Assembly (NCBI GenBank): GCA_049325415.1
Contig: JBMOLL010000046.1
Span: 20,855 to 84,854, forward strand
DNA length: 64,000 nt
From: JBMOLL01 sp049325415
GTDB taxonomy: Bacteria > Bacteroidota > Bacteroidia > Bacteroidales > GCA-2748055
Reading direction: 5' to 3'
A program made the translations under genes and the position numbers. The notes beneath the pieces are model-generated. The model had not been told where the DNA came from. It was given only the letters and a program-made list of their open reading frames with translations, and made no database searches. Each line of letters starts with the position of its first letter. The stretch's first letter is position 1. Shown in pieces: positions 1 through 8,785 of this stretch.

Positions 1-39
1 AATACCCGCGGGAAATTCAGAAAGGTCCCGGTTTTATTG

Positions 40-687
40 TCAGCGTTCTTCATGCTCTGTTTTTGAAAGACCATAAATATAGCTCTTTTTCTCCCCGGTG
101 AGATCAAAGGTGTAAATCTTCATATAGCGGTGGTGGTAAACATAATTGACCATGGCAAAATCACCCAGGCACATCACATTGTGGCTCAGCAGGAATACCA
201 TGGACAGGATCTGCCACCTTATATCCATGAAGAACAGGGAAATAAGCACTGTGAGATTGATCACCACAAAGGGTGCAAGTGCAACAACCACCAGCTGCCG
301 GCCGGAGATGACATAGTTATCGGCGGAGACAAAGAAGATCATCTGTCTGAAATCGGCACCGAATTTTATCTTTTTTGCACCTGTAAACCGGTAGGTCAGT
401 GCATGCAGTCCTTCGTGGAAGGGCACCACGGCGACAGAGCCCAGTGCGAATCCGGCGAGAATAAGCCAGATAAAATGGCTGCTTCCGTCACGCGGAGCTG
501 AAAGGTATGTGGCAGAAAGGAAAAAGACAACTGTCAGATACAAAAGGTGAAGCGACCAGAAGAACCTTGTTATAAACGAGGGAGTCCTGATTTTGTCCAT
601 AATGAACCGGACCATGTCGACAAACTCCAGTTCATCCAGCAGATGAAAGCGCGGGTCGGAACGCAATTCATCGGAGGAAGGGTTCAT
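40..687 (-). CDS. DUF3267 putative membrane zinc metalloprotease
   Basis: 215-residue membrane protein with about four hydrophobic segments (near residues 42-62, 71-90 and two between 128 and 170). An HEGLH sequence at residues 91-95 is the HExxH zinc site expected of the DUF3267 family, which is predicted, not proven, to be a site-2-protease-like intramembrane peptidase. Its start codon overlaps the stop of the upstream serpin gene as ATGA (4 bp), so the two are very probably co-transcribed and translationally coupled. Substrate unknown. The family call is fairly firm; peptidase activity is inferred from the motif only. Confidence 0.75.
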   Translation of the reverse strand: MNPSSDELRSDPRFHLLDELEFVDMVRFIMDKIRTPSFITRFFWSLHLLYLTVVFFLSATYLSAPRDGSSHFIWLILAGFALGSVAVVPFHEGLHALTYRFTGAKKIKFGADFRQMIFFVSADNYVISGRQLVVVALAPFVVINLTVLISLFFMDIRWQILSMVFLLSHNVMCLGDFAMVNYVYHHRYMKIYTFDLTGEKKSYIYGLSKTEHEER

Positions 688-1931
688 TTCCCGGCTGTTG
701 GGTCATACACCACACCGGCGAAGAGCACTGTGCCGGTTCTGCTTTCGCGGAGCAGGAAGATAAACGGATGGTCGGCATTGAAACGCACCGGTTCTCCCGG
801 ATAGGCTGCCTTTAGCCCGATGGTCACTGCCGTGGCAGCAGCGGCTTCGGTTCCCTCTTCATTCACCTCGATAAAGGCTTTATGCAGGACATCATCCACC
901 TTCAGTTCCTTGTTCCCGGTTATTCCCGAGAGGTCGGCTGTGAGTTCGAAAGGTTCAGTAAGCCCCATTTTCATCAGGTACTCCTTCACATTCAGGGAGG
1001 TGTTTATTTCAAATTTCGGGAGCGAAAGGTCGACGCTCTGGTGGACCTGCCCTGCGAGAATGCGGGATATAAGGGTCTCATTCAGTCGGGGAAGCAGGCT
1101 CTCAACAGTCCATTTTCCTTCCGGAAGGATCAGCAGCATGCTGTATTTTTGGGCTTCATAGGGAAGGGACACTGCACGAAGGGTATCGCTGGAGAAAAAA
1201 CGGATATTCGATGTGGCATGCATAAAAGATGCCTGAACGGTGGTCCAGTCTTTTTTATAAAAGGGAGCGGGCCGGGTTTGTGCCTTGCTGAAGGTGTTGA
1301 GCCAGGCACCTTTAAAATACAGGGCGTTGGTCAGAACCAGCCTCGTATTTTCCGTCAGTGTATTGGGTGGAAGGATTTCCCTGATCCTATCCCCTGTCCT
1401 TTCAGAGGTCCATGAATTGATCTGTCCCCGGGCTTTCTCGCGGGCGGGTGCAGAAATGAAATCTACAAGCCGTGCAGGTGCATCGTATTCATCCTTCATG
1501 ATCCCGGCGAACCCGGGAAGAACGTCATATTTTTCCTGGATCCAGAGACTGTTGGCGATATTCAGACTTACCGCGCTGTCGGAGCTTGCGAGTGCGTTGT
1601 TCAGATCGTGAAACTGACGGAATACTTCCGGACTGAGGGGAGGAAAATGCAGGACCTGTTCCATCTGAGTTGCGGTATTTCCTCCTGCTCCGGCATAAAC
1701 CATCGACATAGCTGCGGAAATACTGTAGGGAGAGAAAACAAAATTCTCATTGTCGGGGACCGCCTGGCCGAAAAATGAAAGGGCAAACAGGCGGTTTCCC
1801 TCACTTACCGTAGAGGGAGAGCTGACCGGATCTGCAGTTACCTGATTCCTGCTGCTACGGCAAGCTGTGCCGAAAATGCAGCCAAGAAAAATCAGGAAGG
1901 AGGACAGGAGGATACCATATTTTTTCATCAT
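684..1931 (-). CDS. Serpin family lipoprotein, probably inhibitory
   Basis: 415-residue serpin. The N terminus has a hydrophobic segment ending in a lipobox (GTAC near residue 24), so the protein is probably a lipoprotein facing the periplasm or the outside. The serpin body is complete, including the hinge EEGTEAAAATAV and the conserved region after the reactive loop (FNADHPFIFLLRE). The small-residue hinge is that of inhibitory serpins. Counting from the hinge Gly as P15 puts Lys at P1 and Ala at P1', which predicts a trypsin-like target protease; this is inference. It is the first gene of a two-gene unit with the DUF3267 protein. Confidence 0.9.
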   Translation of the reverse strand: MMKKYGILLSSFLIFLGCIFGTACRSSRNQVTADPVSSPSTVSEGNRLFALSFFGQAVPDNENFVFSPYSISAAMSMVYAGAGGNTATQMEQVLHFPPLSPEVFRQFHDLNNALASSDSAVSLNIANSLWIQEKYDVLPGFAGIMKDEYDAPARLVDFISAPAREKARGQINSWTSERTGDRIREILPPNTLTENTRLVLTNALYFKGAWLNTFSKAQTRPAPFYKKDWTTVQASFMHATSNIRFFSSDTLRAVSLPYEAQKYSMLLILPEGKWTVESLLPRLNETLISRILAGQVHQSVDLSLPKFEINTSLNVKEYLMKMGLTEPFELTADLSGITGNKELKVDDVLHKAFIEVNEEGTEAAAATAVTIGLKAAYPGEPVRFNADHPFIFLLRESRTGTVLFAGVVYDPTAGK

Positions 1932-1952
1932 CTTTGGTCTTTGATTTTCTGG

Positions 1953-1967
1953 CAGGTCTGCGACCTG
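1953..1967. promoter_or_regulatory. Inverted repeat between the serpin and EamA genes
   Basis: CAGGTC and GACCTG form a perfect 6-bp inverted repeat with a 3-bp spacer in the 78-bp gap between two divergent genes. A CAGACC at 1973-1978 also pairs with GGTCTG at 1955-1960. It may be an operator serving either gene. No matching regulator is nearby. Confidence 0.3.
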
Positions 1968-2009
1968 ATTATCAGACCAAGATAAGAGGTTTTCTCTGAT
2001 TTTTAAAGT

Positions 2010-2897
2010 ATGGACAGGAGCAAAACAAAAGGATATTTATATGCGCTGGGAGCTGCGCTGGCGCTATCGGCTTCTTTTGTATTCAGCAAGTCGGCCCTTA
2101 ACCATCTGAATATGGTACAGTTCGGGCTGATCTGGTTTGGGATCGGAGTGATCTGGAACCTTTTGTCATATTTTTTTACGGGTGCATACCGTACTTTCAG
2201 GGAAAGCATGCCTGCCAAGCTCTACGTGGCTATTTTGATCGCCGTTCTTGAAGCAGCTGCAACAGGTCTCTTTTACATCGCCATTAAGAAAATGGAGAAT
2301 CCGGCGGTTGTTTCGTTTATCGGGAATGCCGGACCGGTATTTGTGACCATCATGGGCATTACGCTTCTCAGGGAGCGGTTCAGTTTCTGGCAAATGGGAG
2401 GAATTCTGATCACCATTGCCGGGATTTTTGTCATTAACTATAACGGGACATTTTTCGGAGGATTTGCCGATCATGGCTCTGTTTATGTGCTTTCGGCCTC
2501 TTTCCTCTTTGCCCTGGCCACCATTGCCGGGAGGAGGTACAGTTCCCTGCTCGATCCGGGCCTGATGTCGCTCATCCGCTCATTTATCCTCAGCCTGGCC
2601 TTCCTGGCGATCTATTTGTCGGGTTCCCAAGACCTGAGGTTTTCCCTGCAGGTATGGAGGGATCTGACCATAGGCTCAATGCTGGAGACCCTGCTCACCA
2701 TAGTTTTCGCCTACCAGGCGCTCAGGTTTATCGAGGCTACACGTACATCGCTTATTATCAGTACAAAAGGAGTCTGGACCCTGGTGCTTGCATGGGTCTT
2801 CCTCGGTGTGTTCCCATTGCCGCATCAGCTTGCCGGTGGATTGCTAACCCTTGCAGGTGTCTGGCTGATTACCGGGCTTAAGGCCAGTCGTCATTAA
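2010..2897 (+). CDS. EamA/DMT family transporter
   Basis: 295-residue inner-membrane protein with about ten hydrophobic helices arranged as two EamA repeats (roughly residues 8-140 and 155-288), the usual drug/metabolite-transporter length. These proteins export metabolites or amino acids; substrate cannot be read from sequence. It is divergent from the serpin gene, and its 3' end overlaps the end of the convergent TPR gene by 20 bp. No partner gene suggests a substrate. Confidence 0.85.
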   Translation: MDRSKTKGYLYALGAALALSASFVFSKSALNHLNMVQFGLIWFGIGVIWNLLSYFFTGAYRTFRESMPAKLYVAILIAVLEAAATGLFYIAIKKMENPAVVSFIGNAGPVFVTIMGITLLRERFSFWQMGGILITIAGIFVINYNGTFFGGFADHGSVYVLSASFLFALATIAGRRYSSLLDPGLMSLIRSFILSLAFLAIYLSGSQDLRFSLQVWRDLTIGSMLETLLTIVFAYQALRFIEATRTSLIISTKGVWTLVLAWVFLGVFPLPHQLAGGLLTLAGVWLITGLKASRH

Positions 2898-3990
2898 GAA
2901 TATAGGTGTAAGTAGTGAGGGAGGAGGCTTTTTTATAGCAACGACCGGCTTCCTGCCTGTCACCGTTTTTCAGGTTGATCCTTGCCAGCCCCATCCAGGC
3001 CAGGGCGGCATACTGATCAGCAAAAGTGCCAAAGGTTTCTGCCTTGCTGATCACTGTTTCGTATAGGGTGACTGAGCGATTCCTGTTTTTGTAATATTTC
3101 TCATTTAAGTAGGCATAAATGAGCGTGGAGATCATCAGGGGGAAGTCTGCCTTTATCTTTTCCAGTTTGCCGGCGAGAACCTCAGCCAGTGCATAGTTTT
3201 CAGTTCTCAGAAGGACGACCGCATAGGTTGTCATGTAGTAAACATTGTTCGGGTAGAGGCGGTACAGTTCGGAGGCATAATTGAGCGCAAGCGGATAGTT
3301 CTTTTCGTAGTTCAGCTGAAGCAGGGTCATGAACAACAGCGATTCCACCCGGATGTAGGTTGTGTGATCAATCGCGTACTGCAATTGTTTTATTCCCAGC
3401 GAGGTGTCGCCATCCCGGAGAAGGACGGCAAAGGGCCTGTAAACCGGATGCGCCTTCGGATAGGCTTCTATATAATAATTATATAAGCCGGTACTGAAAT
3501 AAAACTCACTGAAACGGTCCTTCAGCGCAAAACCTTTCACCGTAACCTTATACATGTTATCGAGGTCGGCGATTACCTTTGCCGGGTGTCCGTTATCCGA
3601 CCAGTACATGGCTCTGAAGGCCCTTCCGAACAGATCGAAGAAAAGGCCTTCCAGATCTTCCGGATCCCTGTCCAGCATCCTGTCGGCAAGGCTGATAGTC
3701 TTTTCAAGTTTTTCAATGAAAAGGTCCGCTTCCTTTTCGGAAGGCGTCAGCGGGAAGTTTTCCCAGTAGATGATCAGGCTTTCCAGAAAGGTATAGGCCG
3801 GATGGAGGGGGTCGGTCCGGTAAAGTTTCTGCTGAATGGACCGGGCTTCGGTGAAATGATAGTTATAGGTTTGCTTCAGGCACTGACTGACCATCTCGAG
3901 CCTGTCGGGATGGTCAAGAAGAGCCTGCTGGGCGGTGGCACCCAGGTTTAACAACAATAGCGGTACAATGATCCATTTCGATCCGGGCAT
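2878..3990 (-). CDS. Secreted TPR-like protein of unknown function
   Basis: 370 residues from the chosen start at 3990, which gives a good signal peptide (hydrophobic stretch then GATAQ near residue 21). A start 14 codons upstream is open but would place a charged stretch before the signal peptide. The mature protein is helical, with TPR-like pairs (for example around YPLALNYASELYRLYPNN and LAWMGLARINLKNGDRQEAGRCY), so it probably mediates protein contacts in the periplasm. It is convergent with and overlaps the transporter by 20 bp. No function can be assigned. Confidence 0.7.
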   Translation of the reverse strand: MPGSKWIIVPLLLLNLGATAQQALLDHPDRLEMVSQCLKQTYNYHFTEARSIQQKLYRTDPLHPAYTFLESLIIYWENFPLTPSEKEADLFIEKLEKTISLADRMLDRDPEDLEGLFFDLFGRAFRAMYWSDNGHPAKVIADLDNMYKVTVKGFALKDRFSEFYFSTGLYNYYIEAYPKAHPVYRPFAVLLRDGDTSLGIKQLQYAIDHTTYIRVESLLFMTLLQLNYEKNYPLALNYASELYRLYPNNVYYMTTYAVVLLRTENYALAEVLAGKLEKIKADFPLMISTLIYAYLNEKYYKNRNRSVTLYETVISKAETFGTFADQYAALAWMGLARINLKNGDRQEAGRCYKKASSLTTYTYILNDDWP

Positions 3991-4031
3991 TCGCAAATAT
4001 ACGAAAAGGTCGCAGGTGAAGATGCCCTTCA

Positions 4032-4062
4032 TTTGGTTTCCTCCCGATATTTTGCATCTTTG
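4032..4062 (+). promoter_or_regulatory. Bacteroidota-type promoter of the DUF3109 gene
   Basis: TTTG at 4032-4035, a 19-bp spacer and CATCTTTG at 4055-4062 match the Bacteroidota -33/-7 pattern (TTTG, TAnnTTTG) with one mismatch. It ends 17 bp before the chosen ATG. Confidence 0.55.
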
Positions 4063-4079
4063 TGACAGATACCAGGATA

Positions 4080-4661
4080 ATGTTGCAAATAGGAAAGATC
4101 ATTGTCAGCCGGGACCTTTTTGAGCACCGGTTTGTTTGCCGGCTGGACGCCTGCGAGGGAAATTGCTGTGTGCATGGAGATTCAGGGGCACCGCTTGAAA
4201 TGGAGGAAGCAGCTTTGCTCGACCGTGAGATCGGGCAGATCGTCCCATATATGCGAAAGGAAGGCGTAGTTGCGATACACCGGCAGGGAAACTGGGTCAT
4301 CGACGAAGACGGCGACAGGGTAACGCCACTTTTAAACAGGAGAGAGGAGTGTGCCTATGTCTGGTTTGATGGCGATATTGCAAGCTGTGCCATTGAAAAG
4401 GCCTGGGAAGCCGGGAAAACCGGATTCCGTAAACCCTTATCCTGTCATCTTTATCCGATCAGGATTTCCCGGCTCAGCGACGGCATAGCCCTGAACATTC
4501 ACCAGTGGAGCGTTTGTGCCCCGGCCAGGGAACTGGGAAAGGAACTGGGAGTTCCCGTGTTCCGTTTCCTCAAAGAGGCCATACAGAGGGCGTTCGGGGA
4601 GCAGTTTTACACGGAACTGGAGGAAGTGTATGCGGCAATGGCTGAGGAGAGGTTGAAATAA
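4080..4661 (+). CDS. DUF3109 family protein
   Basis: 193 residues from the ATG at 4080 (beginning MLQIGKIIVS). The upstream in-frame ATG at 4062 falls on the proposed -7 box and is disfavoured. Cys-rich segments (CRLDACEGNCC near residue 22, then single Cys in REECAYV, IASCAIE, LSCHLYP and WSVCAP) fit the DUF3109 family, which resembles the YkgJ-type Cys-cluster proteins and may bind metal or an iron-sulfur centre. This role is inferred. The M20 peptidase gene follows 32 bp downstream and may be co-transcribed. Confidence 0.8.
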   Translation: MLQIGKIIVSRDLFEHRFVCRLDACEGNCCVHGDSGAPLEMEEAALLDREIGQIVPYMRKEGVVAIHRQGNWVIDEDGDRVTPLLNRREECAYVWFDGDIASCAIEKAWEAGKTGFRKPLSCHLYPIRISRLSDGIALNIHQWSVCAPARELGKELGVPVFRFLKEAIQRAFGEQFYTELEEVYAAMAEERLK

Positions 4662-4693
4662 AATTGATGGTATAAATTGAAAAATCCAATACA

Positions 4694-6064
4694 ATGGAGC
4701 AGATAAGAAACTATATTGAAGCCAACAGGGAACGTTTCCTGGAAGAACTTTTCGAACTGATCAGGATCCCTTCGGTCAGTGCCAAGCCGGAAAACCGGGC
4801 GGACATGACCCGGGCTGCCGTTTATCTTAAAGAGGCCCTTCTGAAGGCGGGGGCCGGTCATGCCGAGGTGATGGAATCAGAGGGAATGCCCGTGGTGTTC
4901 GGGGAGAAGATCCTGGATCCTGCACTTCCGACTGTCCTGGTGTACGGCCATTATGACGTTCAGCCGGCTGAGCCCCTCGAACTTTGGGAAACACCGCCTT
5001 TCGATCCTCAGATCCGGGATGGTAAGATCTATGCCAGGGGGGCCGATGATGACAAGGGACAGCTGTTTATGCAGCTCAAGGCTTTTGAACTGATGATGGC
5101 CACGGGAACTCTCCGCTGTAATGTGAAATTCCTGATCGAGGGTGAGGAGGAGATCGGTTCACCAAGCCTGAAGAAGTTCTGCATCACCCACAGGGAATTG
5201 CTCAGTGCCGATGTATTGCTGATCTCAGACACCACCATGATTGCGCAGGATATACCCTCCATAACCGTAGGTCTCAGGGGGCTTAGTTACATGGAGGTGA
5301 AGGTTACCGGTCCGAATCGCGATTTACACTCAGGACTCTATGGCGGAGCAGTAGCCAATCCGGCCAATGTCCTGGCGAAAATGATAGCTTCCCTTACCGA
5401 CAGTGACAACCGCATCACGATCCCCGGCTTTTATGAGGATGTGCTGGAGATAGGCGAGGCAGAAAGAGCCGATATGGCCAGGGCACCCTTTGATCCGGAA
5501 GCCTATAAGAAAGCACTTAATATCGAGGAAGTATCGGGAGAGAAGGGTTTCTCCACAAGGGAGCGCACCGGGATCAGGCCCAGCCTGGATGTCAACGGGA
5601 TCTGGTCGGGCTACATCGGCGAAGGAGCCAAAACGGTTTTGCCTTCTGTGGCCCAGGCAAAGATATCCATGCGCCTTGTCCCGAATCAGAATTCAAAAAA
5701 GATAGATGAATTGTTTATCCGGCATTTTCAGTCACTGGCCCCGGCAGGCGTGAGGGTTGAGGTGAAAAGTCTGCACGGGGGAGAGGGCTATGTATCACCG
5801 GTGGATACCGTTGCTTACCAGGCAGCCAGCCGGGCCATGGAGGAAAGTTTCGGCAAGCGGCCCATCCCTGTCCGAAGCGGAGGCAGCATTCCTATTGTTG
5901 CCGATTTCGAGGAGGTTCTCGGCATCAAGTCCATCCTTCTGGGCTTTGGGCTCGACAGCGATGCGATCCATTCACCAAACGAAAACTATCCTTTGTTTAA
6001 CTTTTTTAAAGGGATAGAAACCATTCCCCTGTTCTTCAGGAATTATGCCGACATGAGTAAATAG
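4694..6064 (+). CDS. M20 family dipeptidase
   Basis: 456-residue zinc dipeptidase of the M20/M25/M40 family, close to CNDP-like cytosolic dipeptidases in length and layout. Metal-site motifs are visible in order: YGHYDVQP (about residue 88), GADDDKG, the catalytic EGEEEIGS, and a late His in DAIHSPNE. LHSGLYGG belongs to the dimerisation/substrate region. No signal peptide, so the protein is probably cytoplasmic and releases amino acids from small peptides. The gene ends in a strong intrinsic terminator. Confidence 0.9.
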   Translation: MEQIRNYIEANRERFLEELFELIRIPSVSAKPENRADMTRAAVYLKEALLKAGAGHAEVMESEGMPVVFGEKILDPALPTVLVYGHYDVQPAEPLELWETPPFDPQIRDGKIYARGADDDKGQLFMQLKAFELMMATGTLRCNVKFLIEGEEEIGSPSLKKFCITHRELLSADVLLISDTTMIAQDIPSITVGLRGLSYMEVKVTGPNRDLHSGLYGGAVANPANVLAKMIASLTDSDNRITIPGFYEDVLEIGEAERADMARAPFDPEAYKKALNIEEVSGEKGFSTRERTGIRPSLDVNGIWSGYIGEGAKTVLPSVAQAKISMRLVPNQNSKKIDELFIRHFQSLAPAGVRVEVKSLHGGEGYVSPVDTVAYQAASRAMEESFGKRPIPVRSGGSIPIVADFEEVLGIKSILLGFGLDSDAIHSPNENYPLFNFFKGIETIPLFFRNYADMSK

Positions 6065-6089
6065 GCTTAGAAGAGGCTACGGAAAAACG

Positions 6090-6118
6090 GACCCGGAAAT
6101 ATTTCCGGGTCTTTTTTT
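6090..6118 (+). terminator. Terminator of the M20 dipeptidase gene
   Basis: A perfect palindrome at 6090-6111 (GACCCGGAAAT and its complement) is followed by seven T residues. Confidence 0.9.
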
Positions 6119-6426
6119 GAACTTTTTCCATGCAAATCCTGATTTTTCAACAGAAAAAGGGGGCTGAGTATTCTTTTTAAGCCCGCTTCCTTAAAAAAAG
6201 CAGGGTTAATTCAAAATAAATTAAAAAATGCACTTCAACGTAAAGTTATGGGGATAATAAATACACGAAAAATATAAAATTGCAGAATGAAGGCTAAAAA
6301 AAGGGGGGTAATATTAGAAAAAAATAAAAAATACCAGAAATAAACCTTAAAAATGATAGCGTGAATCAAAATATAGCATACATTTGTAGCAGATAAATAA
6401 ATTTTTCAACTTAATTGTAAGGAAAT
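6119..6426. other. AT-rich upstream region of glnN
   Basis: About 300 bp without a gene. It is rich in A and T runs and holds a GGGGGG tract near 6303. Apart from the TACATTTG box at 6379-6386 I see no clear operator, RNA gene or peptide. Its length suggests regulated expression of glnN. Confidence 0.5.
6379..6386 (+). promoter_or_regulatory. -7 box of glnN
   Basis: TACATTTG is an exact TAnnTTTG match 41 bp before the glnN ATG. No good TTTG stands 19 bp upstream, so an activator may replace the -33 contact. Confidence 0.5.
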
Positions 6427-8613
6427 ATGTCAAGCATCAGGTTTAAAGCACTCGAACAGGTTTTCAACCGCAAGCCTGTCAATGTTGAGGCTCCTGCAGA
6501 TAAGATCTCCGATTACTACGGGATCAATGTTTTTGATAAGGTAAAAATGCAGAAGTATCTCTCCAAGGATGCCTATGAGCACGTTCTTGAAGCGATTGAG
6601 AAAGGTATGCCTATCGACCGGAAGATGGCTGATGGTGTGGCAGCCGGAATGAAGGCATGGGCCATGGAAAGAGGTGCCACGCATTACACACACTGGTTCC
6701 AGCCACTTACAGGAGGCACTGCAGAGAAGCATGATGCTTTTATTGAACACCACAAGTTTGGCGGAGTGGTGGAATCATTCAGCGGAAAATCGCTGGCGCA
6801 GCAGGAACCCGATGCGTCGTCCTTTCCAAGTGGTGGTATCCGCAACACCTTTGAAGCCAGGGGTTATACCGCATGGGATCCCTCCTCGCCGGCTTTTGTT
6901 ATCGGCAATACCCTGAGTATTCCCACCATCTTTATTTCATACACGGGAGAAGCTCTGGATCATAAGACCCCCTTGCTCAAGGCACTGAATGCTGTTGATA
7001 AGGCTGCAACGGAAGTTTGCCAGTATTTTGACAAGAACGTGACCAAGGTGCAGGCTAACCTGGGCTGGGAGCAGGAATATTTCCTTATTGATGAAGCATT
7101 GTATTATGCCCGTCCCGACCTTTCCCTGACCGGTCGTACCCTGATGGGTCATGCCTCGGCAAAGGATCAGCAGCTTGAAGACCATTATTTTGCATCCATT
7201 CCCGAGAGGATAGCTGCTTTTATGAAAGAGGTCGAGTATGAAGCCTACAAACTGGGTATTCCGGTGAAGACCCGGCACAATGAGGTGGCTCCGAACCAGT
7301 ATGAACTTGCTCCTGTTTTTGAGGAGTGCAACCTGGCTGTTGATCACAACCTGCTTGTGATGGATGTCATGAAGCGTGTTTCGCGTCACCATGGTTTCAG
7401 GGTGCTGTTTCACGAGAAGCCTTTCAAAGGGATCAATGGGACCGGCAAGCACAACAACTGGTCGCTTGCGACCGATACCGGTGTGGTTCTGCACGCTCCG
7501 GGAAAAAATCCGAAGTCAAACCTGCAGTTCCTCACCTTTGTGGTCAATACCATCAAGGCGGTTTTCGACAACCAGGATCTTCTGCGTGCGAGCATCGCTT
7601 CCGCTTCGAACGCACATCGTCTGGGTGCCAATGAAGCTCCTCCCGCCATCCTTTCCTGTTTCCTGGGAACCGAAGTGAGCAATATGCTTGATCAGATTGA
7701 GCAGCAGGTGACCAATAATAAAATGACCCCTGATGAAAAAACAGCCCTGAAACTGGACATCGGGAAGATCCCCGAGATCCTGCTGGATAACACCGACAGG
7801 AACAGGACTTCGCCCTTTGCATTCACCGGGAACCGGTTCGAGTTCCGTGCCGTTGGTGGTTCAGCCAACTGTGCCGCCCCGATGACCATACTCAATGCAG
7901 CTCTTGCAGCTCAGCTGAAGGAGTTTAAGACAGAAGTGGATGTCCTGATTGATAAAGGTGTCAAAAAGGATGAAGCGATCTTCCAGGTATTGCGGAAATA
8001 CATCATTGCTTCCAAAGCCATTCGTTATGAAGGTGATGGTTACAGTGAGAAATGGGTGATTGAAGCAGCAAAACGTGGTCTTACCAACATTACGGATGTT
8101 CCCGAGGCCATCAGTGCCTTTGCTTCAAACAAGTCAAAGAAGCTTCTTACCTCTCAGAACATCCTTTCCGATAAGGAAATTGACGGCAGGATTGAGGTGA
8201 TGTATGAAGAGTATATCAAGAAGATTCAGATTGAAGCACGTGTACTCGGTGATCTCGCAATCAACCATATCGTGCCCACTGCGGTTAAATACCAGAATGT
8301 ACTTATGGAGAATGTTCTTCGGATGAAGGAAATATTCGGTGACGGGTACAAGGAACTTTCAGGAAACCGCGTTGATCTGATCAGACAGATCTCTGAACAT
8401 GTTACAGCCATCAAAGGCGGTGTAAACGATATGATTGAAGCAAGAAAAGTGGCCAACAAGATCGAGCACAGTGAAGACCGTGCCGTGGCCTATTCTAAGA
8501 CCATTGCGCCTTTCCTGGATAAGATCAGGGAGCATATTGACAAGCTGGAACTCATTATCGACGATGAGATGTGGCCTCTGCCGAAGTACAGGGAACTGCT
8601 TTTTGTCAGTTAA
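6427..8613 (+). CDS. glnN: Glutamine synthetase type III
   Basis: 728 residues, the length of the dodecameric GSIII family common in Bacteroidota and cyanobacteria, against about 450 for GSI. It makes glutamine from glutamate, ammonia and ATP in the cytoplasm. Family signatures include the N-terminal GSIII block around HWFQPLTGGTAEKHD (near residue 79), the catalytic-domain metal region WEQEYFLID, KTRHNEVAPNQYELAP (near 280), HEKPF..GINGTGKHNNWS (near 332-345) and FRAVGGSANCAAP. The gene is a single unit with a long AT-rich upstream region and its own terminator. Confidence 0.96.
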   Translation: MSSIRFKALEQVFNRKPVNVEAPADKISDYYGINVFDKVKMQKYLSKDAYEHVLEAIEKGMPIDRKMADGVAAGMKAWAMERGATHYTHWFQPLTGGTAEKHDAFIEHHKFGGVVESFSGKSLAQQEPDASSFPSGGIRNTFEARGYTAWDPSSPAFVIGNTLSIPTIFISYTGEALDHKTPLLKALNAVDKAATEVCQYFDKNVTKVQANLGWEQEYFLIDEALYYARPDLSLTGRTLMGHASAKDQQLEDHYFASIPERIAAFMKEVEYEAYKLGIPVKTRHNEVAPNQYELAPVFEECNLAVDHNLLVMDVMKRVSRHHGFRVLFHEKPFKGINGTGKHNNWSLATDTGVVLHAPGKNPKSNLQFLTFVVNTIKAVFDNQDLLRASIASASNAHRLGANEAPPAILSCFLGTEVSNMLDQIEQQVTNNKMTPDEKTALKLDIGKIPEILLDNTDRNRTSPFAFTGNRFEFRAVGGSANCAAPMTILNAALAAQLKEFKTEVDVLIDKGVKKDEAIFQVLRKYIIASKAIRYEGDGYSEKWVIEAAKRGLTNITDVPEAISAFASNKSKKLLTSQNILSDKEIDGRIEVMYEEYIKKIQIEARVLGDLAINHIVPTAVKYQNVLMENVLRMKEIFGDGYKELSGNRVDLIRQISEHVTAIKGGVNDMIEARKVANKIEHSEDRAVAYSKTIAPFLDKIREHIDKLELIIDDEMWPLPKYRELLFVS

Positions 8614-8631
8614 CAACACTGTCAATGAACG

Positions 8632-8662
8632 GAAAGCCCCGGGGAACTTCCCCGGGGCTTTC
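8632..8662 (+). terminator. Terminator of glnN
   Basis: GAAAGCCCCGGGGAA and its exact complement form a 15-bp stem with a minimal loop, followed by TATTTC. The T tract is weak but the stem is very stable. Confidence 0.8.
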
Positions 8663-8785
8663 TATTTCGCAGGGATTGAAGACAAGATACTTGCTTCAGC
8701 CTTCGTTCTATAATTCAGGAAAAAAAAGTAATTTTAACGGGGCAATATTATCGGGACACCCGAACAGCCCGGAAATTGAAAATTC

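Noticed and set aside
3994..4001. TATATTTG on the minus strand just before the TPR gene
   Set aside because: It matches a -7 box but ends only 3 bp before the ATG and has no -33 partner, which would require a leaderless mRNA. Probably chance.
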